Assembly (NCBI GenBank): GCA_022059125.1
Contig: JAEUWY010000002.1
Location: forward strand, 4,774,001 to 4,838,000
DNA: 64,000 bases
Direction: 5' to 3'
DNA from: Corynespora cassiicola
Taxonomy: Eukaryota; Ascomycota; Dothideomycetes; Pleosporales; Corynesporascaceae
Notes under the pieces: generated by a model
Seen by the model: only the letters and a program-made list of their open reading frames with translations
Database searches by the model: none
Told to the model about the DNA's origin: nothing
In this document: positions 1-9,717 of the stretch, piece by piece
Numbering within the stretch: the first letter of the stretch is position 1
How the letters are laid out: every line of letters begins with the position of its first letter
Made by a program: the position numbers and the translations under genes

Positions 1-2210
1 ACAGCACGGTCAAGATCTGGGATCCGACGAACGGCAAGTGCTTGCAGACGCTCGAGGGCCATAGCAGTTGGGTCAGCTCAGTGACCTTCTCGCCCGACTC
101 GCAACAGCTGGCGTCGGCGTCGGGCGACAAGACGGTCAAGATCTGGGACCCGACGAGCGGCAAGTGCTTGCAGACGCTCGAGGGCCATAGCGATGGGGTC
201 AGCTCGGTGGCCTTCTCGCCCGACTCGCAACGGCTGGCGTCGGCGTCGTACGACAGCACGGTCAAGATCTGGGATCCGACGAGCGGCAAGTGCTTGCAGA
301 CGCTCGAGGGCCATAGCCATGGGGTCAGGTCAGTGGCCTTCTCACCCGACTCGCAACAGCTGGCGTCGGCGTCGTACGACAAGACGGTCAAGATCTGGGA
401 CCCGACGAGCGGCAAGTGCTTGCAGACGCTCGAGGGCCATAGCGATGGGGTCAGCTCGGTGGCCTTCTCGCCCGACTCGCAACGGCTGGCGTCGGCGTCG
501 TACGACAGCACGGTCAAGATCTGGGATCCGACGAGCGGCAAGTGCTTGCAGACGCTCGAGGGCCATAGCGATTGGGTCTGGTCGGTGGCCTTCTCGCCCG
601 ACTCGCAACAGCTGGCGTCGACGTCGTACGACAGCACGGTCAAGATCTGGGATCCGACGAGCGGCAAGTGCTTGCAGACTCTCGAGGGCCATAGCGGTTG
701 GGTCAGCTCGGTGGCCTTCTCGCTCGACTCGCAACGGCTGGCGTCGGCGTCGGGCGACAAGACGGTCAAGATCTGGGATCCGACGAACGGCAAGTGCTTG
801 CAGACGCTCGAGGGCCATAGCCATGGGGTCTGGGACCCGACGAGCGGCAAGTGCTTGCAGACGCTCGAGGGTCATAGCCGTTGGGTCAGGTCGGTGGCCT
901 TCTCGCCCGACTCGCAACAGCTGGCGTCGGCGTCGAACGACAAGACGGTCAAGATCTGGGATCCGACGAGCGGCAAGTGCTTGCAGACTCTCGAGGGTCA
1001 TAGCCGTTCAGTCAGCTCAGTGACCTTCTCGCCCGACTCGCAGCGGCTGGCGTCGGCGTCGGGCGACAAGACGGTCAAGATCTGGGATCCGACGAGCGGC
1101 AAGTGCTTGCAGACGCTCGTGGGCCATAGCAGTTGGGTCAGCTCGGTGGCCTTCTCGCCCGACTCGCAGCGGCTGGCGTCGGCGTCGAACGACAAGACGG
1201 TCAAGATCTGGGATCCGACGAACGGCAAGTGCTTGCAGACGCTCGAGGGCCATAGCGATTGGGTCAGGTTAGTGGCCTTCTCGCCCGACTCGCAGCGGCT
1301 GGCGTCGGCGTCGGGCGACAAGACGGTCAAGATCTGGGATCCGACGAGCGGCAAGTGCTTGCAGACGCTCGAGGGCCATAGCAGTTGGGTCAGCTCGGTG
1401 GCCTTCTCGCCCGACTCGCAGCGGCTGGCGTCGGCGTCGAACGACAAGACGGTCAAGATCTGGGATCCGACGAACGGCAAGTGCTTGCAGACGCTCGAGG
1501 GCCATAGCGATTGGGTCAGGTTAGTGGCCTTCTCGCCCGACTCGCAGCGGCTGGCGTCGGCGTCGGGCGACAAGACGGTCAAGATCTGGGATCCGACGAG
1601 CGGCAAGTGCTTGCAGACGCTCGAGGGCCATAGCAGTTGGGTCAGCTCGGTGGCCTTCTCGCCCGACTCGCAGCGGCTGGCGTCGGCGTCGGGCGACAAG
1701 ACGGTCAAGATCTGGGACCCGACGAACGGCAAGTGCTTGCAGACGCTCGAGGGCCATAGCGGTTGGGTCTGGTCGGTGGCCTTCTCGCTCGACTCGCAGC
1801 GGCTGGCGTCGGCGTCGAACGACAAGACGGTCAAGATCTGGGATCCGACGAACGGCAAGTGCTTGCAGACCATTGGTGTTGGCACATTCCTTCGCATCAT
1901 AGCTTTTAATGCTGATAGTTCATCTCTGCACACAAATATAGGCACTATCGCCGTTAATGCACCTATGGCCTTGTCTTCTTCAAACATGACAGACATTACA
2001 GTTGCTGAGCAGGCGCAGTTTCAAGGGGTTGCTATAAGCTCAGACAACGTATGGATAACTTACAATTCACAAAACATCGTGTGGCTTCCACCTGACTATC
2101 GACCATCAGTCTCAGCTATATATAGTACACAGATTGGCATTGGGGTTGGAACTGGAAGGGTGTGGATATTCAGCGTTCAGTTTGAAGAGAAAGTTAGAAG
2201 CCGAATTTAG
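1..2210 (+). CDS. WD40-repeat C-terminal region of a STAND/NLR-type protein (5' partial)
   Basis: The reading frame is open from base 3 and continues off the left edge, so the N-terminal effector and NTPase domains, if present, lie outside the window. It encodes 14 complete WD40 units of 42 residues (126 bp) plus one shortened unit, each starting with LQTLEGHS and ending with KIWDPT(S/N)GKC. A unique C-terminal tail of about 100 residues follows from base 1870. Units are almost identical except at positions 9, 10, 12, 13, 15, 18, 22, 28, 30 and 39. Such near-identical WD40 arrays are known from fungal HET-E/HET-D/R-type NACHT proteins, where they form the ligand-recognising propeller. The seventh unit lacks 23 residues. 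That this gene carries a NACHT domain upstream is inference from the family; WD40 repeats themselves are certain. Confidence 0.85.
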   Translation, partial: STVKIWDPTNGKCLQTLEGHSSWVSSVTFSPDSQQLASASGDKTVKIWDPTSGKCLQTLEGHSDGVSSVAFSPDSQRLASASYDSTVKIWDPTSGKCLQTLEGHSHGVRSVAFSPDSQQLASASYDKTVKIWDPTSGKCLQTLEGHSDGVSSVAFSPDSQRLASASYDSTVKIWDPTSGKCLQTLEGHSDWVWSVAFSPDSQQLASTSYDSTVKIWDPTSGKCLQTLEGHSGWVSSVAFSLDSQRLASASGDKTVKIWDPTNGKCLQTLEGHSHGVWDPTSGKCLQTLEGHSRWVRSVAFSPDSQQLASASNDKTVKIWDPTSGKCLQTLEGHSRSVSSVTFSPDSQRLASASGDKTVKIWDPTSGKCLQTLVGHSSWVSSVAFSPDSQRLASASNDKTVKIWDPTNGKCLQTLEGHSDWVRLVAFSPDSQRLASASGDKTVKIWDPTSGKCLQTLEGHSSWVSSVAFSPDSQRLASASNDKTVKIWDPTNGKCLQTLEGHSDWVRLVAFSPDSQRLASASGDKTVKIWDPTSGKCLQTLEGHSSWVSSVAFSPDSQRLASASGDKTVKIWDPTNGKCLQTLEGHSGWVWSVAFSLDSQRLASASNDKTVKIWDPTNGKCLQTIGVGTFLRIIAFNADSSSLHTNIGTIAVNAPMALSSSNMTDITVAEQAQFQGVAISSDNVWITYNSQNIVWLPPDYRPSVSAIYSTQIGIGVGTGRVWIFSVQFEEKVRSRI
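3..1868 (+). repeat. 126-bp tandem WD40-coding minisatellite
   Basis: Fifteen head-to-tail units are visible, each 126 bp except the seventh (about base 808 to 864), which is 57 bp. Unit pairs 10/11 and 12/13 are almost exact copies, giving a 252-bp higher-order period between about 1130 and 1635. Because the period is a multiple of three, several antisense frames also stay open; these are not genes. Confidence 0.9.
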
Positions 2211-2401
2211 AACGTTTTCTTTTTGTCCTTCTATCTTCTATGATCTCTATTCCACAGAGGGGTCCGGGGATGTAGGTAAATATATAGTAGAATAGTTTGC
2301 CACAGAGAAACTTCGAGATTTATCTTAGTCATCAGCAAAGATAGTAAAAGTGCCGTCTGAAGTCATGCGAACACCTCGGCTGTGCTAGCAGGGATGATGG
2401 T

Positions 2402-2619
2402 CGACCCGTTCCTGCCCGGGCCTTGTGATGGAGACACCAGAATTCTTAAATTATGGAAAGCCACTATACAAAGTTATCAGTGATTGTTTGCTATATGCGA
2501 AAGAGCGTGTGCCAAGAGTTCTCGAGTGCAGGTTCCGCTGGTGGCTGCATTAGGTCCCGAGATCCACCACGGGAACCAGAATAGGACCCGACCTTAGTCA
2601 GGCCCAGCGCGTGATTAGT
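2402..2619. repeat. Dispersed repeat, copy 1 of a 218-bp direct pair
   Basis: This segment matches 30912-31129 in the same orientation over about 218 bp with only scattered differences. Both begin with the conserved block that is also found downstream of other NLR/ankyrin genes, and both end at the same sequence (GCGCGTGATTAGT). No coding potential is evident. It lies directly downstream of the WD40 gene. Confidence 0.8.
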
Positions 2620-2834
2620 TCCTTGTTGATGCAAATTAGCTTTGCGCTAAAGGCTCTAACGTTTGCATCGCAGTCATTCCCCGCACCATAGTCCACAGCT
2701 ACTGCGTCAATCCCAAGCCACCGGGTCTGTGACTCGAATTGTATATAAGTGAGGCCAAACCTGATTTCCAGAGATCTGTGAATCGAGATAAAACTCTCAG
2801 AACCATAGTTTTGACATCGACCGCAATAGGTTTT

Positions 2835-3851
2835 ATGAGTGCTCCTCAAGGTTCTCGATGCAATCTATCGTCGTTGATACCGATATTACACCAGTACCTC
2901 ACGGCCGAAGAAGAAGCACAGATTATCGAACAATTAAGAAAAGAATGGCGACGCAATGCTCAGGTTCTGTGGAGCGGCATTTTTCGTACAGAGGCCCAAG
3001 AATGGGCGGACAAGCATCACATGCAAACCCTGGCTACTACGATGGGGCCTCTCATGGACAAAAAGAATCCAATGTGTCCAAATCGCAAAAAGAAAGGAGG
3101 GGTTTGGGCTAGATACGTTGAAGGAGCTTCTGCAATATTTGCATGGTTTATATCGAGAGGTGAATCAGTCATAGTGCTGTCTCCACCTCCCCCGCAAAGA
3201 TTCAACCCCAATGGGTTCACGAGCTTGCAAATGATCGAGATTCCGATCCTTCGCTGGGCAGCAGCATTTGGTCATAATGCTTTACAAATTCAAATTGTGC
3301 ACCCGATGGTACAAGGAGCCGAGGACTTCCGTTACCAGATTTGGCCTGTGGACGAAACAGATACTTGGAACATGCATTTTGAGACGGTAAAATATCAACA
3401 GCGGCTGTGGAAAGTACGAGGTTGGGACAAGTGGAGGGTTCTAATCATGAGCACCATTGATTCTTTGGTAGAATCCGGCTTTTGGAATCAGAGTGAAGTA
3501 TTTGGAGTATTAAATTGGAAAAAATTCTCCGCTCGTACGAAGGAAGAGAAAGACCGTCAGAAGAAAACGGACAAGCTATCGAAGAAGGTACAGATGACTG
3601 AGGAGGATAGCAAGCTCCAGGAGAATGAGAAAGAGAAAAAATTGAAGAAAAAGAAAAAGAAAAAGGTGAAGAAAAAAGAAGAAAAAGAAGAGCCAATGGA
3701 GTTTACTGCCAAGAAGAAGAAGAAGAAGAAGAAGAAGAGAAAAAGGAAAGAAGGTTGTAATGGAAAGACGGAAATAAGTGGAGAAAAGAAGGCAAAGGGG
3801 AAAAAGGGAGCGAAGAAGGAAAATGAAGTTAAAGAAGAAGCAAAGCCATGA
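2835..3851 (+). CDS. Hypothetical protein with Lys/Glu-rich C-terminal tail
   Basis: A single-exon frame of 338 residues from the first in-frame ATG (MSAPQGSRC). Residues about 1-235 look globular, with several tryptophans (WRRNAQVLW, WKVRGWDKW) and no signal peptide or clear membrane segment. The last 100 residues are a highly basic Lys/Glu tail containing runs of 7 to 10 lysines that could act as a nuclear or nucleolar signal or bind nucleic acid. I do not recognise the family. It starts about 215 bp after the dispersed repeat. The even use of sense codons over 1 kb supports a real gene, but expression is unproven and it could be the remnant coding part of a repeated element. Confidence 0.55.
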   Translation: MSAPQGSRCNLSSLIPILHQYLTAEEEAQIIEQLRKEWRRNAQVLWSGIFRTEAQEWADKHHMQTLATTMGPLMDKKNPMCPNRKKKGGVWARYVEGASAIFAWFISRGESVIVLSPPPPQRFNPNGFTSLQMIEIPILRWAAAFGHNALQIQIVHPMVQGAEDFRYQIWPVDETDTWNMHFETVKYQQRLWKVRGWDKWRVLIMSTIDSLVESGFWNQSEVFGVLNWKKFSARTKEEKDRQKKTDKLSKKVQMTEEDSKLQENEKEKKLKKKKKKKVKKKEEKEEPMEFTAKKKKKKKKKRKRKEGCNGKTEISGEKKAKGKKGAKKENEVKEEAKP

Positions 3852-5276
3852 TTGTACGTGGTGCTTAGGTATTTTACGTAGTCCTACTACAATAGCCTAA
3901 GACGTCATACGCTTTTTACTCCAAAGGTCAAGAGCCTATTGGTGACGTCATGCAACCGCACTAATCATGACAAGCCAGACCACGTGATAAATAGCGAACA
4001 TGCTGGGTTTATGTTAGCAGTATTAATAAATGAATTATAATCGGAACTTTTATGCATCTCTCTACTGAATGAACTTGCCATGACCGATTCGAGCATTGTT
4101 GATTCTGCTTCTACTTAAGCTTGTGTCACGGGTCTAGAGCTGAGCATGACGGTTGGTCTGCGTCTGAAATTCTTGGCAACGGGCTACATCGATTGTTGCT
4201 TTCCTTCATCTCTCTTCCTCAAATGGAGTTCTAGAATATTGCCTCCAGCGTTGCGCGAAAGCAATAATAAATCGGTTTGAATGGGGAGAAAGACCAATCT
4301 GAGCTCCTTGTCGCGCTCAAGTGATCAAGCTTGAGCACTTCTCTACGGCGCTAGCGATTGCAGTGCCTAGGCAAGGAGCCGTCCTCTGTACAACTGTGTA
4401 ACTGCTGTATCCAAGATCTACGGGGCCTTTCAACCTTTGCATTTAAGTTGCAACTGCATCCTTATGGAAGCGGCACCTGAGTCCCTTGCTAAAGTAGAGG
4501 CTTTGTTCCGTGCCATCTATCTTTGTCTGCCGCTCTGCCCGCTGAGCGAGACCCAACCCATCTCCTGTCCAGTCAGCAGAGCGATCAATGTTCATTTGCA
4601 GGGCTAGAAAATAGCGCAACTGTCCGTTGCTGCGCTTCAGGCTCATAGCGGGTTCAATGCTGAACACGCTAGTTGATCGAGCGCTGGAGCCTCGACTGTA
4701 TTCCGAATCCGGAGTCCGCTTTTCGTATCTCCGTGCACCGCACAACCACGGTTTACGCGGGGCACGCGGGGTTGTTTTACGCTTTCCAAGATAGGTGGCT
4801 GCTTCCGTTGGGAGCATCAACCCGTATGATGCCTTCATAGTGGAAGGCATTTTGATGCGAAAAAGAGTACTGCAGAACAGGCGTAATGAGGACGATACAC
4901 GTGTGGCATTGGTATAGAACCAAAGCTCTTGATGTTCAGCAACATGCAAAACACGTAGGGTTCTATTTAACATCTAAATGTACTGCGACCTGACGCTCTG
5001 ACATAAAATCATCATTTGCGCTTTCGGAATCATTTGCAAGGTATCCATCTAGCTCGATTCAGCCCATCATGATACTTAACACCAGTGTTTGTAGAGATTT
5101 CTTTCTGGTTTTCCACTTAGAAGCTATTCAATCTGACGGCGCTTTCATCATTACTATTTCCAATGCGAGTCGAGTGAGAATGCGACAGTCGAACTACTCG
5201 ATTCTCGATACCCTTGATGCAAAACCCCAGAGAGGTTATCAATTGTGATTGCAGATAGGTCTATAATCCACGTAAG
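3852..5276. other. Gene-free region containing a degenerate dispersed repeat
   Basis: No convincing gene was found. About 4300-4770 resembles 45835-46510 in the same orientation. Shared landmarks include TGATCAAGCTTGAGCACT near 4320 and 45872, GGCAAGGAGCCGT near 4372 and 45910, and TTGATCGAGCGCTGG near 4672 and 46440. A 176-residue minus-strand frame at 4443-4973 falls inside this repeat and looks incidental. The region is otherwise featureless. Confidence 0.5.
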
Positions 5277-6051
5277 CTATCGTCTTCTCAAAGATCCAAA
5301 ACTTACAAGAATGAATCCCCAACGGAAGCCGGCACTTATCTGCTTTCCCGCAAATGATAAGCTATAACAGGAAATAACTCTACCTAGTCCACATAATGCT
5401 GCGATCCCGTTTGAAATGATCCAAAGCACCATTAAACGTATGTATGCAGAATTTCGTCCCTCTTCTAAGTGGGCCGTGTTGTGGACTTGTAGGTAGTGGT
5501 AGCAAACTGCTAAGAACACAAGCGAAGCCGCTGTCACACGGAAAAACAATGAAGTCTCGGCGAATACACACAATTCCTGGTCCCTAAACAGTTTCAAAAG
5601 ATATTAATCAGGCGGTGGTCAAACGACCTTACATGATACAGGAGAATATATCAGGTACGGTAAAGATGTTTGTGACATGCAAGACCCATACGAGGTAGTT
5701 TAGAGCTTGTATCGTGCAGAGTTTGCGAGCAAGCTGATCGTTCATGAGCCTAAGAAACTATCGAATGGGTCTACTTACGTTTGTTCCAACAGAAAGCTGA
5801 AGATTACATAGAATAACAGCGTTCAACCAAGCAGGTTGAATGTTCGTCTTGAGTGTGGTCAAAGTTGCAATGATTCCAACTATTGACAAAGATGCTTGGG
5901 CAATGCCAAGTAAGATGGATACCATGATTTCCCAGAAATATGTCGATTTGTTTCTGAGAAGTAGCCTTATATCGATGTAGATAAGTGGCAAGTTGATGAA
6001 AAGTCCACATGAAAGGGTAACGGTAAGGAAGATAAGAACAGCGCTCGTCAT
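5277..6051 (-). CDS. Probable multi-pass membrane protein, possibly broken
   Basis: Exon 1 starts at the ATG at 6051 and encodes hydrophobic segments (VLIFLTVTLSCGLFI, WEIMVSILLGIAQASL, LNAVILCNLQLSVG). The middle exon (about 5633-5757) reads LRLMNDQLARKLCTIQALNY followed by another hydrophobic stretch. A 49-nt intron (5584-5632, GTAAGG...TTTAG) leads to the last exon, with further membrane segments (FFRVTAASLVFLAVCYHYL, LMVLWIISNGIAALCGL). The layout suggests five or more transmembrane helices, as in fungal seven-helix receptors or transporters, but I cannot name the family. Between the first two exons, 21 nt with GT and AG ends contain an in-frame TAG, so the gene may be interrupted. The C-terminal exon end is uncertain. 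Confidence 0.5.
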
Positions 6052-6067
6052 TTTGAGTAAAGATGAT

Positions 6068-7121
6068 CTAGAGAGTACGTGGGCGGGAAAGAGCTTCTAA
6101 TATACTGCAATCTAGAAGTTCCTGCCTCAGGGGCCCAATCATGTCTCGGACCTGCGATTCAGGGCGGCTAGTTAAGAATACACTATCAAGGGTAAGAAGC
6201 GAAAATGGACTGATGAATTTCAGGGCGCCAATGGAACTAGATGGATTGCCTTTATGTTGGATGGCTATGCGGCATACGCAGGCATAATCATGGGCGATGA
6301 TCAAGCGAATCTGGACGAGCGCCTATCTATCAGCGAGGCTTTCATGTCATCAAGTGCTATACACTACTTAGGTGTCACCGGAAACAAGAGGAAATCTGGT
6401 CTTGCTAATAAAAACTTGAGTTGTTACATGTATCATTCTTCCAAACCAACCTGAATGAGCTTAAAAGATGTTTTGGATGCAGCAGTCTTGTGGCTTTTCA
6501 GCATGAAGCTATAAATACATCAGCCTACCTATACTGATTCATGGGACGGGGAGCGACCAGAAGAAGACACGGTCTCCGTGTGCATACATACGCACAGAGC
6601 ATGCTCCATGTTCGAAAAAACGCATGGGTCAGGGGAGCTCTATATTGAGTGGCTGTGTTGCATGGAGGTATCAGCATTAGCTGCTTTAGATAGCCATTCG
6701 TAGTAGATTCAGTACCCTGGTACAGGTTCATTCGACGACATTGCCCCATGAGCAGTCATGGGATGGTAGTCGCTTGACCAGACGGAGCCAGCCAAGCCAA
6801 CAAGGGGTGGTAAGTGGCATTAATTCAGCCTTGGGTACTCACAGGGGTGAAGCCGAGACATTGCATGGTGTTTTAACGCTGAAGACGTCACTTACATCCT
6901 TGTTGGACTATTCATCATGCCATAATCTCCGTAAAGGCTGGACTGGCTAGAAAGACGCTAGAAATCTTTGGGAAGATGATACGATAGGCGCTGATATGCC
7001 TTGCTAGTTGATGAGGAGGTTGTGTAGAATCACATAAAAGATACCCAGTCCGTGCTAATCCTCCAGCAGTCTCATTTTTTCTATTTACCTATTCATCCTT
7101 TGCCTCCCTCGTATCGAAACA
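6068..7121. other. Region with no gene I can support
   Basis: Short frames occur on both strands (for example 6068-6304 minus and 6741-6950 plus), but none shows a recognisable domain, convincing introns or consistent codon use. Nothing repeated within the window was noticed here. A pyrimidine-rich stretch at about 7069-7112 precedes the next gene and may be its promoter/leader. Confidence 0.4.
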
Positions 7122-7629
7122 ATGAGTAGCCCGACAACTCCCATTGAGGATGGTGAGACGTATGTTGTATTCATGGATGAAGACCGTCTATTAGTTGAAC
7201 AAGATGTATGCCATACCACCTAACGCTCGTAATCCTAGGCACTAATAATGAATAAGCCTTTAATCGGAGAGGAAGGTCCCGACGACGAGAATGGCATGGG
7301 AGAAAAGGTCACCGCAGACTCTTATCAAGGTATTTCTAGTATAATCTAATGGAGTTACATAAACACGTCTGACTGTGGCAGCTGAAAACGCGATACTGAA
7401 AAAGAAAATTGCATCCAATGATGCTCTTATCTGCGAGCTTAGGAAAGACATTGAGGATTTGAAAAATCAAAACTTCGACATGGCTGACGGATATCGTCAA
7501 GAAAACGAAATCAAAGATGCAAAGATTCGCAAGCTCGAGTGCATTGAAAAGCAGATGATGAATTTTTTTGGGATAGCGAGGAGTTTTGAGGAAACAATTC
7601 TACTATTGAGGGAAGAATTCAAAGGCTGA
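7122..7629 (+). CDS. Small acidic coiled-coil protein (three exons)
   Basis: Three exons join cleanly: 7122-7205, 7257-7329 and 7382-7629, with introns of 51 and 52 nt (GTATGC...AATAAG and GTATTT...GGCAG). The total of 405 nt gives 134 residues. The N-terminal 50 residues are acidic and probably disordered (MSSPTTPIEDGE, then GEEGPDDENG). Residues about 53-110 form a heptad-rich helix (AILKKKIASNDALICELRKD and following), predicted as a coiled coil. The C-terminus ends in SFEETILLLREEFKG. Function is unknown; a structural or dimerising role is inference. Frame maintenance across two introns makes this a credible gene. Confidence 0.7.
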
Positions 7630-7850
7630 AATAAAAGAGTGGATTTGTATATTGCGTTGCTTATAATCTCAGAGAATGGTGTTATCGTCTCATGTATCTA
7701 ACAATAGCTCCAAAGAAATTGTCTAGAGTAACAAAAAAATGTAACATTAAACTAGGAAAAGAAGAATTGCAGATTTTCCATCGACCTAGTAGAGGGGGGA
7801 AATCAAGAGCTTAACCGTGGTTGTAAAGCGATTCTCAAGTCAGAGTAACC

Positions 7851-8333
7851 TTATGTACAATGATAATAAGGGCCTCTACCACCATGGAAAGGATTGTATC
7901 GGCAACCCTTAACTTGAATCCTGGACTGTCTTTTTTGCAGCCCTGTATATTCAGTATCAGATGTCTGACACTGAAATAGGTAATTTTCGTTAGACAATGA
8001 TACAGCAGTGATATCGTTGAAGTTCTTCTGGTCAACAAAGGTTATCGTGCTGTTGATAGGAATCCTTGCGTCCAGATAATGGAAAGCACAGGAAACATCT
8101 GGAATTGGTGTATCAAGTTGAGCGCTAGTAGCGATAATTTCTCCTTCTGAGTCCAGCTTCGAATTTTCAAACATGTTTTGGATGGTATTGAAGCTACCAT
8201 TTGCTACAACAGTCGCTGTATCGTTTAAGCCAGTGATATCGTTGATGAGCGAGAGTGTGATACGTGGTGCCACTGGATTACCAAGGACAGTCAGAGTGAA
8301 GAGTGCGATGAAAAGCGCAAAAGTAGACTTCAT
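7851..8333 (-). CDS. Small secreted cysteine-containing protein with Kex2-like site
   Basis: An intact 160-residue frame starts at ATG 8333. It begins with a typical signal peptide (MKSTFALFIALFTLTVLG, cleavage likely near residues 18-20). The mature part has three N-glycosylation sequons (NDT, NGS, NST), four cysteines (VSCAF, LFQCQ, VKGCRY, YYHCT) and a dibasic LQKR just before the last 30 residues, where a Kex2-type protease could cut. The C-terminal peptide is Gly/Tyr-rich (HGGRGPYYHC) and holds two cysteines. Size and layout fit fungal secreted effector-like or antimicrobial-like proteins, but no family is recognised and the role is unproven. Confidence 0.65.
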   Translation of the reverse strand: MKSTFALFIALFTLTVLGNPVAPRITLSLINDITGLNDTATVVANGSFNTIQNMFENSKLDSEGEIIATSAQLDTPIPDVSCAFHYLDARIPINSTITFVDQKNFNDITAVSLSNENYLFQCQTSDTEYTGLQKRQSRIQVKGCRYNPFHGGRGPYYHCT

Positions 8334-8570
8334 TTTGTTTGTGTAGTAGTTGTTGTTGTTCTGTTTCTTTGTAGTATGATGATCGCTTTGTGTTTAAGAT
8401 ATGTGTGAGTAGGTGATTGCCCATGCTCTTATACCATGAAACCTGGTTGCTCGATGAACATTCGCGTACTCATAGTGTCTTTTGCTTTTGAAATTCTATA
8501 GACGGCAATTCAAAAATGGCCATCTAGATATTCATTATCATTCATCAAGATATAAAGTGCGGAGTCAAAT

Positions 8571-8740
8571 AAATGAACGGAAAGTCAGAAATGGAAAGCC
8601 AAAAATGGAAAGTCAAAAGCGGAAAGTTGAAAAAGGAAAATCAAAACGGAAAGCCAAAAATGAAGAGTTAAAACGGAAAGATATAAAAGGAAAGTCAAAA
8701 ACGAAAGGCAAAAATGGAAAGTCAAGAATAGAAATCCGAA
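8571..8740. repeat. Degenerate A-rich minisatellite, about 15-bp unit
   Basis: About eleven imperfect units resembling AATGGAAAGTCAAAA follow each other. The open frame on the plus strand (8482-8760) is a Lys-rich product of this repeat and is not credible as a gene. The rest of the stretch between the secreted-protein gene and the inverted-repeat arm at 9045 holds nothing else I can identify. Confidence 0.7.
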
Positions 8741-9717
8741 TACAAGAAATGTTTATTTAATGGCAATGTTCTTCTCTATATGCCGATGAACAGTCATACA
8801 TCTAATTTGACTAACTCACAGGATCAAATATAACTTATCTTTTTTTCATGATAAGTTACAGTATGTAGCCCTATAACTTAGTGAACATCAGTCTAAATAT
8901 CACTGGCTTCTCAGTGCTTAAAAAAGAAAGATCGTTGATAGCAAGGAGTAAAGTAAGGAGTCAACAAGTTGAGGCAAGGCTTTGTGAAAGGCATGAAAAA
9001 TTGTTTTTAACTAGTTATTTATATATCTGCCATATCTTTGCAACTAACGTCTGTCACAACGTGGCGAGACACCCTGTGTGGCGAGACAGGTTCGCACTTC
9101 GGTCTCTCGGAATCTCTTATTTGTGGACGGAGGCGTATGCAAAAGAACTATTAGCATTCTGCAATTGATTGTCTATCAGCGTATGGACCTCCGCTGCGAA
9201 CTACTGAAGTGTTGGTCGTGTTGTCGTCTGTTTCGATGACCCCGTCAATCGACTCGCCAGCGATACCCCCCTGTCTACTCGCGACACCACCAGTTTTTTC
9301 GAATTTCGGATACTTAGAGTGAAGGCTTGTCGTACGAAGAGGTTGCTTTCAGCATTAAGAGATCACATTAACCCATGGAATCGCGTTCCGGGAGTTTCGC
9401 CGACCAGAGAAAGAAGACGACAAAAAGCTCCCAACATGGCGAGACGCTTTAGCGTGACCAGATATCGCCGTATTGTACTGTACTAAAAGCGACGCTAAGC
9501 CTACCTAGACCGAGATCTCGGAAATAACTGTACAGAAAGATCACGTGCCTTGTCTCTCTGCCTGAATGCACATTGTGTTTCCTAGCACGGCTCTATAATT
9601 ACTGGATATTCTTAAGTTAGGCTACGCAGGTACAAGATGCATTTTGCAAGGAGTAAGGAGGAAATGGAATACAGAGATTCTTGCAATCTTTCTAGTAATA
9701 CACTACACAACACGCTG

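Noticed and set aside
998..1996. 332-residue minus-strand frame across the WD40 array
   Set aside because: Antisense shadow of the 126-bp units; the sense frame encodes clear WD40 repeats.
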